Source: Penaeicola halotolerans (GTDB lineage: Bacteria > Bacteroidota > Bacteroidia > Cytophagales > Cyclobacteriaceae). Taken from it: a stretch of DNA of 64,000 nt. Shown piece after piece: positions 45,594-52,755 of this stretch. The DNA lies in the NCBI RefSeq assembly GCF_016464625.1, contig NZ_JAEAGO010000001.1, positions 806,001 to 870,000 on the forward strand, written 5' to 3'. The position numbers and the translations under genes are program-made. Position 1 is the first letter of the stretch. Each line of letters opens with the position of its first letter. A model generated the notes under the pieces. That model saw only the letters and a program-made list of their open reading frames with translations, did no database searches and was not told where the DNA came from.

Positions 45594-45643
45594 GAATATG
45601 CTTTGCTCAAAATGATCAATAATTGAATGGCTTAAAAAATGGT

Positions 45644-46585
45644 CTAGAAGTATCCCGCTTTCTTGCGATCTTCCATGGCTGTCTCCCCTCGCTTGTCATC
45701 TGCTCTAGTGCCTCTCTCGGTCGTACGTGTAGTCGCGATCTCTATGATGATCTTGTCCAGAGTATCTGCCTCTGAGATGACAGCTCCCGTGATCGGCATG
45801 TCTCCGCAGGTACGGTAGCGCACTTGCATCATTTGTGGTTGTTCGTCTGCTCTGAGTTTGATGAATGCTGAGTTGGCTAAGATCACTCCATCACGGAGGA
45901 TACACTCCCGCTCATGACTAAAGTACAAGCTTGGCAGGGCAATATTTTCTTCTTTGATGTATTGCCATACGTCCATCTCTGTCCAGTTGGAGATCGGAAA
46001 TACCCTAAAGTGCTCTCCTTGTTGTTTGCGGCCATTGAAGAGGTTCCATAACTCCGGCCTTTGGTTTTTAGGATCCCACTGTCCGAACTCATCTCTGTGA
46101 GAAAAGAAGCGTTCTTTGGCTCTGGCCTTTTCTTCATCTCTTCGAGCACCACCCATTGCTGCGTCTATTTTATGCGCTTCTAGGGTATCTAGTAGGGTGA
46201 TGGTTTGTAGGGCATTTCTGCTGGCATTAGCTCCCGTTTCTTCTTTGGCCCTGCCTAAATCTATACTCTCCTGAACAGAACCTACGATTAGTTGTACGCC
46301 TAACTGAGCTACCAATTGATCTCTAAAGCTGATGGTCTCAGGGAAGTTGTGTCCCGTATCGATATGAATCAAAGGAAAGGGTATCCTAGCGGGATAAAAG
46401 GCTTTCTTGGCCAAATGTGCCAAGACAATGGAGTCCTTTCCTCCCGAAAATAAAAGGGCGGGCTTCTCAAACTGTGCCACCACTTCGCGGATCACAAATA
46501 TCGCCTCCGCTTCTAATTCTCTCAGGTGGTCAAGGTAGTATTTTGGCAAACTTTGGTCGATCACCATATCTTTTGATTCAATCAT
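45644..46585 (-). CDS. cysD: Sulfate adenylyltransferase catalytic subunit
   Basis: CysD, a PP-loop ATPase that with CysN makes APS from sulfate and ATP. In the 313-residue protein: S-G-G-K-D-S near 47-52 (PP-loop), H-I-D-T-G-H-N-F-P-E-T, A-M-G-G-A-R-R-D-E-E-K-A-R-A-K-E-R-F, and the C-terminal E-R-G-T-R-A-D-D-K-R-G-E-T-A-M-E-D-R-K. First gene of the cysDN operon. No APS or PAPS reductase or sulfite reductase gene is in the window, so the APS may go to reduction elsewhere or to sulfation. Confidence 0.95.
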   Translation of the reverse strand: MIESKDMVIDQSLPKYYLDHLRELEAEAIFVIREVVAQFEKPALLFSGGKDSIVLAHLAKKAFYPARIPFPLIHIDTGHNFPETISFRDQLVAQLGVQLIVGSVQESIDLGRAKEETGANASRNALQTITLLDTLEAHKIDAAMGGARRDEEKARAKERFFSHRDEFGQWDPKNQRPELWNLFNGRKQQGEHFRVFPISNWTEMDVWQYIKEENIALPSLYFSHERECILRDGVILANSAFIKLRADEQPQMMQVRYRTCGDMPITGAVISEADTLDKIIIEIATTRTTERGTRADDKRGETAMEDRKKAGYF

Positions 46586-46632
46586 AAGTTCAGATTTGAA
46601 TGATTAAAAAAACGTCCAATACTTAATAGCTA

Positions 46633-46657
46633 CAAAATTAGTAAAATCTATAGATTT
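46633..46657 (-). promoter_or_regulatory. Putative cysD promoter box with 14-bp palindrome
   Basis: On the minus strand TAATTTTG (46640-46633) fits TAnnTTTG and is 48 bases before the cysD start. Just upstream lies the perfect palindrome AAATCTATAGATTT (46644-46657), over the expected -33 region, where a regulator could bind. Confidence 0.4.
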
Positions 46658-46759
46658 AGTAGAGTAATAAATTAAAACAAAGTCATTTGGTTTTAAAAAG
46701 CCTCATAAAGTCGAATTAAAGGGGATAAAAGCTAATATAAATTGATTTGGCTTTGCAGA

Positions 46760-48049
46760 TTAACCTACAAATAAAGCCCCAGCAATAGTAGCCGTCATCA
46801 TACAAGCGATAGTCGCTGCTAGTAAGGCACGCATGCCCAACTTAGACAAGTTGCCTTGCTGATTAGGCGCGATACTACCGATCCCTCCTACTTGGATAGC
46901 AATCGAACTAAAGTTAGAGAAACCACAAAGTGCATAAGTAGCAATCACAATTGACTTGGCACTAAGCAATCCAGCAGTTTTCATTTCTGCCAAACCTAGA
47001 TAAGCAACAAACTCATTGATCACGGTCTTTTGTCCCAAAAGTGAGCCTATAGCTAGCGTATCAGTCCACTCTACTCCCATGACCCAAGCAAATACTCTAA
47101 AAATTTGTCCGAGAATATACTCTAATGAAAAGCCTGCAAACTGTCCATTGGTAGTAGCGACTACAAACTCATTGAGTCCAGTCACATCTCCGATGAAATC
47201 TGTCAATACATAGTTAAGCGCAGCAATCACGGCAATGAAAGCCAAAAGCATCCCACCTACATTGAGTGCCAGCTTTAATCCATCACTAGCACCTATAGAC
47301 ATGGCATCGATGAGATTGACGCCCATATTTTCCTCATTGACCTCTAACTTGTCGTTGATAGCTTCCTTGTTTTCTTCAGGGATGATGATCTTAGAAATCA
47401 CAATAGCCGCAGGAGCATTCATGATACTTGCACCCAATAAATATGCTGCAAATCTACTTTGCTCCTCCAAACTATCTCCACCTAAAAAAGCTACGTAACC
47501 TGCCAAAACACCTCCAGCAATGGTAGCCATACCGCCTGTCATCAAACACATCAATTCTGAGCGTGTCATATTCGGAATAAATGGACGTACCAAAAGAGGT
47601 GCTTCAGTTTGTCCCAGAAATATATTACCAGCAGCAGAAAGCGACTCTGCACCAGACAGTTTCATCGTACGAGACATCACCCAAGCGATGCCATAAACGA
47701 TTTTTTGAAGAATACCAAGGTAATAAAGGCCTGCGGAAACAGTACTGAAGAAAATGATCGTAGGTAGGACCTGAAAAGCAAAAATAAAACCTAGTGAATC
47801 TCCCGCTAGATCTCCAAATAGAAACTTAGCACCATCACTAGAAAAGCTCAAAAAGATGACGAATTTCTCACTGACCCAGCCAAAAATACTTGCTACAAAA
47901 GATACCTTGGTAATCAAAAACCCAAAGACTGCTTGTAATACTAAGCCTATTCCTACTAGTCGCCAGTCTATTGCTTTCCTATTGCTTGAAAATAAATAAG
48001 CAAACCCAATCAGTACGGCTATCCCTAAAAGTCCTCTTAAATAATCCAT
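46760..48049 (-). CDS. nupC: Concentrative nucleoside transporter (NupC/CNT family)
   Basis: A 429-residue inner-membrane protein of ten or so helices. CNT signatures are present: F-L-G-Q-T-E-A-P-L-L-V-R-P, M-T-G-G-M-A-T-I-A-G-G-V-L-A-G-Y (nucleoside-binding region) and Y-A-L-C-G-F-S-N-F-S-S-I-A-I-Q-V-G-G-I-G. It imports nucleosides with H+ or Na+. G-Q-T-E and N-F-S-S are the substrate-contact residues of the family. The gene name is by family; close relatives with other specificity exist. Confidence 0.85.
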   Translation of the reverse strand: MDYLRGLLGIAVLIGFAYLFSSNRKAIDWRLVGIGLVLQAVFGFLITKVSFVASIFGWVSEKFVIFLSFSSDGAKFLFGDLAGDSLGFIFAFQVLPTIIFFSTVSAGLYYLGILQKIVYGIAWVMSRTMKLSGAESLSAAGNIFLGQTEAPLLVRPFIPNMTRSELMCLMTGGMATIAGGVLAGYVAFLGGDSLEEQSRFAAYLLGASIMNAPAAIVISKIIIPEENKEAINDKLEVNEENMGVNLIDAMSIGASDGLKLALNVGGMLLAFIAVIAALNYVLTDFIGDVTGLNEFVVATTNGQFAGFSLEYILGQIFRVFAWVMGVEWTDTLAIGSLLGQKTVINEFVAYLGLAEMKTAGLLSAKSIVIATYALCGFSNFSSIAIQVGGIGSIAPNQQGNLSKLGMRALLAATIACMMTATIAGALFVG

Positions 48050-48160
48050 TCGTTTGATTTAATATCCGCCAAAAATACAGTTTGCAAATGCTTTATCAAA
48101 CATATTTTAATGCTAACTTATCACTTCAAAAAATCTTTATTGCCAAAAAGCTTTAATACT

Positions 48161-48694
48161 ATGAAATACCTATCGACTACATGTCTCTTGATCTTTCTTG
48201 CTTTCACAAGTATCGCGCAGACAGCACAGTTTCCCATCATCCCTAATTTTGGAGGTATATATGCCATCGAAGATGCGATAGAGCGCCCAAATCCAGATGC
48301 CTATTATAAAATATTGGTAGAACTCAAAAGCCTAGAAGTGCCTTCAGGAGAACTCAATCCTGCCCTAATCAATATCGCTCGTATGATCAATCTGCACGGT
48401 ATAGAAGGTGTCAAAATGGAGCAAATGGATGTCATCGTTGTAGTGCATGGACCCGCTTCTGTGACGTTATTGAAGGATATGCTTTATGAAAAACGCACAG
48501 GAAAGAAAAATCCTAATATAGCTGTCTATCAAGCACTTGAAAAAGCAGGTGTGAAAATACTCGTCTGCGGACAATCACTTATCGCCAGAGATCTTCCAAG
48601 GGAAAACTTGATCAAAGAAGTGGGGATTGCTACTTCATTTTTAACCACTTTCACTACCTATGAACCTAAGGGATATACAACTTTTACGTTCTGA
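48161..48694 (+). CDS. Exported DsrE-like protein
   Basis: A 177-residue protein with signal peptide (L-A-F-T-S-I-A-Q-T-A-Q). The start at 48161 is preferred to 48110 because it places the signal at the N-terminus. The mature part has the DsrE fold pattern: D-V-I-V-V-V-H-G-P-A, then G-V-K-I-L-V-C-G-Q-S-L with the conserved Cys at about 137. DsrE proteins carry persulfide sulfur or sit near sulfur metabolism, but this exported type in Bacteroidota is uncharacterised. Convergent with the response regulator, 5 bases apart. Confidence 0.75.
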   Translation: MKYLSTTCLLIFLAFTSIAQTAQFPIIPNFGGIYAIEDAIERPNPDAYYKILVELKSLEVPSGELNPALINIARMINLHGIEGVKMEQMDVIVVVHGPASVTLLKDMLYEKRTGKKNPNIAVYQALEKAGVKILVCGQSLIARDLPRENLIKEVGIATSFLTTFTTYEPKGYTTFTF

Positions 48695-48699
48695 TACTG

Positions 48700-49140
48700 C
48701 TAAGATTTGGCAGAAGGAATCTTAATCACTGATATCCAAAAGTCCTCAATAGAGCGGATGACTTCCATGAATTTAGTAAAGTCTAAAGGCTTTGAAATAA
48801 AATAATTAGCTGCTTGATCGTAAGCCTTTTGGATGTCCTCTTCAGCATTTGAGGTGGTCAGCATCACTACGGGGATTTTCATGATATGAGGGAGTTGTTT
48901 CATATCTCTCAAAAGTTCAAAGCCATTTTTTCTAGGCAAATTGATATCCAAAAGAATCAAATCTGGTAGAATGACAACCTCTTGACTAGCAGACCTTTTC
49001 AAAAAGTCTAAAGCTTCTACTCCATCTTTGAGGACGGTGACTTTATTTTTAATCTTGATCTCACTCAGCGCTTCAAGTGTAAGAAGTACATCCCCTTCAT
49101 TGTCTTCCACCAGCAGTATATGTATTTCCCTTCCGACCAT
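48700..49140 (-). CDS. Stand-alone response regulator receiver domain (Rcp1-like)
   Basis: A 146-residue single REC domain: L-L-V-E-D-N-E-G-D near 9-17, phosphoacceptor Asp65 in L-I-L-L-D-I-N-L-P, M-L-T-T-S near 99, and I-S-K-P near 120 with the conserved Lys. No output domain, so it passes phosphate or acts by protein contact, as do the Rcp1 group paired with phytochrome-like kinases. No kinase gene is adjacent. Starts at ATG 49140. Confidence 0.9.
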   Translation of the reverse strand: MVGREIHILLVEDNEGDVLLTLEALSEIKIKNKVTVLKDGVEALDFLKRSASQEVVILPDLILLDINLPRKNGFELLRDMKQLPHIMKIPVVMLTTSNAEEDIQKAYDQAANYFISKPLDFTKFMEVIRSIEDFWISVIKIPSAKS

Positions 49141-49354
49141 ATCTAAAAATTAAAGCTGTCAAGATGAATAGGATCTGTAATGACCCCTACAAAAATACCA
49201 AACCTTTGGGCTTCATCTATCACTTATTTAAAAAAAATTATATGATTTCTTAGAAATTTCTGACATAAATCATTTGCAGCTCGATTGAATCTCAAAATCA
49301 ACAATCGAATCAGACAAATCTGAAAACAAAAGGGAAAATTTTGCGGGCTTTTCC

Positions 49355-49362
49355 TAAATTTG
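49355..49362 (+). promoter_or_regulatory. Putative -7 box of rsmE promoter
   Basis: TAAATTTG fits TAnnTTTG, 17 bases before ATG 49380. It lies within the longer open frame, which supports the downstream start. Confidence 0.45.
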
Positions 49363-49379
49363 ATCAAAGAGAAAAATAC

Positions 49380-50084
49380 ATGCAGCTTTTTTACCATCCT
49401 GAAGTTTCTAGCAAAGAATTTTATCTATCTGAGGAAGACGCTCGTCATGCTGTCAAAGTACTCCGATACACTGTTGGGAGCACTATCATGATCACAGATG
49501 GTAAAGGATCGATCTATGAATGCCAAGTGAAAGAAGCACATCCAAAAAAATGCATGGTTCAGGTCATCAAGCAGGATTTCCAAGAAAGACCTGATCACTA
49601 CATTCATATAGCTATAGCACCAACTAAAAATATTGACCGTATCGAGTGGTTTGTAGAAAAGGCCATAGAGTTTGGAGTAGACCATATCACTTTTCTGATT
49701 ACAGCTAATTCAGAGCGAAGCGTCATCAAGCAAGAACGTATAGAGAAAAAAGCCATCAGTGCCATGAAGCAGTGTCTACGTCCATGGATGCCTGAGATTA
49801 CACCTTCTGTTGCACTGAAAGATTGGCTTCAAAACTATGACATGGATGGCTATCAGCGATTTATTGCACACGTAGATGAAACGATCCCAACTCACCTAAA
49901 GGATGCAGCTAAAAAACAGGAGTCTTATTTGGTACTCATCGGCCCTGAGGGGGATTTTGCACCAAAAGAGATAGACAAGGCTATCGCTAGTGGATTCAAA
50001 CCTGTCTCTCTGGGCAAAAGCCGTTTGCGAACAGAAACTGCTGGCATTGCTGCAGTGCATATTTTAAACCTTATCAACGAGTAA
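49380..50084 (+). CDS. rsmE: 16S rRNA (uracil-1498 N3) methyltransferase
   Basis: RsmE methylates U1498 of 16S rRNA using S-adenosylmethionine. A 234-residue SPOUT protein: N-terminal PUA-like part (H-A-V-K-V-L-R-Y-T-V-G), E-W-F-V-E-K-A-I-E-F-G-V in the middle, M-K-Q-C-L-R-P-W-M-P, I-G-P-E-G-D-F-A-P-K-E near 190 and S-L-G-K-S-R-L-R-T-E-T-A-G knot motif at the C-terminus. The start at 49380 (MQLFYHPEV) fits the family and the -7 box at 49355. Next gene follows after 2 bases. Confidence 0.92.
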   Translation: MQLFYHPEVSSKEFYLSEEDARHAVKVLRYTVGSTIMITDGKGSIYECQVKEAHPKKCMVQVIKQDFQERPDHYIHIAIAPTKNIDRIEWFVEKAIEFGVDHITFLITANSERSVIKQERIEKKAISAMKQCLRPWMPEITPSVALKDWLQNYDMDGYQRFIAHVDETIPTHLKDAAKKQESYLVLIGPEGDFAPKEIDKAIASGFKPVSLGKSRLRTETAGIAAVHILNLINE

Positions 50085-50086
50085 GC

Positions 50087-51319
50087 ATGGTCTTAAACTA
50101 TATCTGGATTGGTTTTTTCCTCATAGCCTTTGTCATAGCGCTGATCAAACTGATCTTCTTAGGGGATGTTGAGATTTTCCCAGCCTTGGTCAACTCTACC
50201 TTTGATATGTCTAAGACTGGTTTTGAGATCGCACTTTTTCTAACAGGCGTGATCTCTCTATGGCTTGGACTCATGCGCATAGCAGAAGATGCTGGGGTAG
50301 TCAAGCTTATCAGCAGAGCAGTACAACCTTTATTTTTGAAGCTTTTCCCTGAAATCCCTAAAAATGACCCCGTAATAGGCCCCATGCTGATGAACTTTAG
50401 CATGAATTTTCTCGGACTGGACAATGCCGCCACTCCACTGGGCCTCAAGTCTATGGAAGGAATGCAGCGTCTCAATAAAACCCCAGATACTGCCAGTAAT
50501 GCGCAGATCATGTTTCTAGTGCTCAATACTTCAGGGCTTACCGCTATCCCGATCAGCATCATGGTCTATAGAGCACAAATGGGCGCTGCAGATCCGTCAG
50601 ATGTATTTATTCCAATTCTTTTGGCTACTTTTTTCTCTTCACTGACTGGACTGATTGTAGTTTCATTGTATCAAAAGATTAATCTACTCAATAAAGTTGT
50701 GTTGGCTTATCTAGGTACATTAACGCTTTTGATCACTGGAGTGATTTGGTACTTTTCTACGCTTACACAAGCAGAGATCACCAGCATCTCCTCCGTGGCA
50801 AGTAATTTGATTTTATTCAGCATCATCTCCTTTTTTATCTTCATGGGCTGGATCAAGCGAATCAATATCTATGAATCCTTTATCGATGGAGCAAAAGAAG
50901 GTTTCAAAATGGCCATTTCCATTGTGCCTTACCTGATAGCCATGTTGGTCGCTATCGGGGTATTTAGGGCTTCTGGTGCGCTAGACTATATCGTAGACGG
51001 AATGAGATGGATCGTTACTTTGATCGGAGTCAATGCTGACTTTGTAGAAGCCATGCCTACTGCACTGATGAAGCCGCTGAGCGGTAGTGGTGCTAGAGGG
51101 ATGATGCTAGAAACAATGGATACTTATGGCGCAGATTCCTTTGTAGGAAGAGTTTCCAGTGTTTTACAGGGAAGTACCGAAACAACTCTATATGTTATTG
51201 CAGTTTACTTTGGGGCAGTGAATATTCGCAAGACACGGTATGCCATCACTGCTGGCTTGATAGCAGATCTAGCGGGAATCACTGCAGCCATTATTATCAG
51301 TTATTTATTCTTTCATTAA
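50087..51319 (+). CDS. Nucleoside-recognition (Gate) domain membrane protein, SpmA-SpmB-like fusion
   Basis: A 410-residue membrane protein with two nucleoside-recognition (Gate) repeats. The first (about 35-185) has N-F-S-M-N-F-L-G-L-D-N-A-A-T-P-L-G-L-K-S-M, as in SpmA; the second (about 265-400) has L-I-A-M-L-V-A-I-G-V-F-R and G-S-T-E-T-T-L-Y-V-I-A-V-Y-F-G, as in SpmB. In Firmicutes the two are separate spore-maturation proteins; this non-sporulating lineage carries the fused form, whose substrate is unknown. Cotranscribed with rsmE. Confidence 0.8.
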   Translation: MVLNYIWIGFFLIAFVIALIKLIFLGDVEIFPALVNSTFDMSKTGFEIALFLTGVISLWLGLMRIAEDAGVVKLISRAVQPLFLKLFPEIPKNDPVIGPMLMNFSMNFLGLDNAATPLGLKSMEGMQRLNKTPDTASNAQIMFLVLNTSGLTAIPISIMVYRAQMGAADPSDVFIPILLATFFSSLTGLIVVSLYQKINLLNKVVLAYLGTLTLLITGVIWYFSTLTQAEITSISSVASNLILFSIISFFIFMGWIKRINIYESFIDGAKEGFKMAISIVPYLIAMLVAIGVFRASGALDYIVDGMRWIVTLIGVNADFVEAMPTALMKPLSGSGARGMMLETMDTYGADSFVGRVSSVLQGSTETTLYVIAVYFGAVNIRKTRYAITAGLIADLAGITAAIIISYLFFH

Positions 51320-51352
51320 AAACCTTATTTACAACGCTTTAATACCTTTACT

Positions 51353-51859
51353 ATGAAAAAATCACATATCGCAGTTCTTAGTACGATGCTTTTTGCTGTT
51401 ATCATCTACGCTTGCCAACCAGAATCAAAAGATGCTGGGGAAGGTGGATGGCTCAAAGGCTCTCCAGATGAGAAGTTTAATACCCTAGCCAATCAACATG
51501 GTGGATTCTCCCATACCATGTGGGAAGTAGGTTATAGATACAATGAACTTTATTTTGCTGGACAAGATCAAAACTGGGGATTTGCAGCGCACCAAGTCGA
51601 GCATATCGAAGAAGCGATAGAAGCTGGCTTGATCAGAAGACCTGAACATGCTGAATCAGCGGCATCTTTTCTAGAATATACTTTACCAGCTATTGATGCT
51701 GCTATTGAGAAAAAAGATACCGTTGAGTTTGCCAAGACTTTCTCTATGCTCACTACAGCCTGCAACTCTTGCCATATCAAGCAAGATCATCAGTATGTCA
51801 ATATCGTGACACCAACAAGTAGAATGTCTCCTGTAGGCCCAATGCAAATAACAGAATAA
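51353..51859 (+). CDS. Lipoprotein with one CxxCH haem-binding motif
   Basis: A 168-residue lipoprotein (lipobox V-I-I-Y-A-C-Q). Cys137-N-S-Cys140-His141 near the C-terminus is a c-type haem attachment motif, followed by I-K-Q-D-H-Q-Y. The preceding region is mostly helical (A-A-H-Q-V-E-H-I-E-E-A-I-E-A, E-Y-T-L-P-A-I-D-A-A-I-E), which resembles four-helix cytochrome c' proteins with C-terminal haem. Likely an electron carrier or gas sensor in the periplasm. Ends at its own terminator. Confidence 0.75.
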   Translation: MKKSHIAVLSTMLFAVIIYACQPESKDAGEGGWLKGSPDEKFNTLANQHGGFSHTMWEVGYRYNELYFAGQDQNWGFAAHQVEHIEEAIEAGLIRRPEHAESAASFLEYTLPAIDAAIEKKDTVEFAKTFSMLTTACNSCHIKQDHQYVNIVTPTSRMSPVGPMQITE

Positions 51860-51864
51860 ATCGA

Positions 51865-51897
51865 AAGCCTCTGAAATCAACTCTCAGAGGCTTTTTT
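51865..51897. terminator. Terminator after the cytochrome-like lipoprotein
   Basis: AAGCCTCTGA (51865-51874) pairs with TCAGAGGCTT (51884-51893), then TTTTG. It separates the gene from convergent kdsB. Confidence 0.8.
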
Positions 51898-51905
51898 GAT
51901 GCTTT

Positions 51906-52640
51906 TTACGATGATTGAAATCGTTTTATCGCCAATGCTAAATCTTCTGGAGTATCGATCCCTATGCTCAAGTGATTAGTTTTGACCATCCTAATCTTAA
52001 TACCGTTTTCTAATAAGCGTAATTGCTCTAATTTTTCAGTAGCTTCTAATACAGTCATAGGCATTTGGGTAAAAGCTAAAAGAGTTTCTTTACGATAGCC
52101 ATAGACCCCTATGTGTCTAAAATACTGATGACCTGCTTGCGTATCTCTCACATAAGGAATCGGTGAGCGACTAAAATAAAGCGCATCACCTTTCAGATCA
52201 GTAATAACTTTGACATAGTTAGGATTTTGGATATCCTCTACAGCTGTTAAAGGCATCATCAAACTAGCAACAGATACTCCCTCCTCTTGAAAAGCCTCTA
52301 ATAAACTCGCTAAAGTATCCTTGTCTACAAAGGGTTCGTCTCCTTGAACATTGACTACCACATCTACTACTAGCTGACTGGCTGCTTCAGCGATGCGATC
52401 AGAACCGCTTTGGTGTGAAGGATCACTCATCATGACTTTCGCTCCAGCTTGTTCCATCACCTCAAATATCTCTTGATCATCTGTGACGACTACTACTTGA
52501 TCAAACAAACCAGTAGCTACTGTAGCTTCATAAGTTCTTTGGATCACAGGCTTGCCGCAAAGGTCAGCGAGCATTTTTCTAGGAAAGCGAGAGGCTGCCA
52601 TCCTTGCAGGTATCAAAGCCACAGTCTTCAAGTCTTGCAT
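51906..52640 (-). CDS. kdsB: 3-deoxy-manno-octulosonate cytidylyltransferase
   Basis: Activates Kdo as CMP-Kdo for lipopolysaccharide core synthesis. A 244-residue enzyme: A-L-I-P-A-R-M-A-A-S-R-F-P-R-K near 8-22 for CTP binding, V-V-T-D-D-Q-E-I, Q-G-D-E-P-F-V-D near 99-106 (metal Asp), Y-F-S-R-S-P-I-P-Y and I-G-I-D-T-P-E-D-L at the end. Its presence shows a Gram-negative envelope with Kdo. Confidence 0.93.
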   Translation of the reverse strand: MQDLKTVALIPARMAASRFPRKMLADLCGKPVIQRTYEATVATGLFDQVVVVTDDQEIFEVMEQAGAKVMMSDPSHQSGSDRIAEAASQLVVDVVVNVQGDEPFVDKDTLASLLEAFQEEGVSVASLMMPLTAVEDIQNPNYVKVITDLKGDALYFSRSPIPYVRDTQAGHQYFRHIGVYGYRKETLLAFTQMPMTVLEATEKLEQLRLLENGIKIRMVKTNHLSIGIDTPEDLALAIKRFQSS

Positions 52641-52701
52641 ATAGAGTTTATTTTTTCAGAGCTTAAATATAGACAAAGCCAACGCATCTTGCCATGCATT
52701 C

Positions 52702-52738
52702 AAAAAATAAAGGCTTCCCTGAGTAGAGAAGCCTTTAT
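52702..52738 (-). terminator. Intrinsic terminator of the M16 protease gene
   Basis: ATAAAGGCTTC (52707-52717) pairs with GAAGCCTTTAT (52728-52738). On the minus strand, downstream of the M16 stop, it is followed by TTTTTTG. Confidence 0.75.
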
Positions 52739-52755
52739 ATGCTTACTTAATAAAC

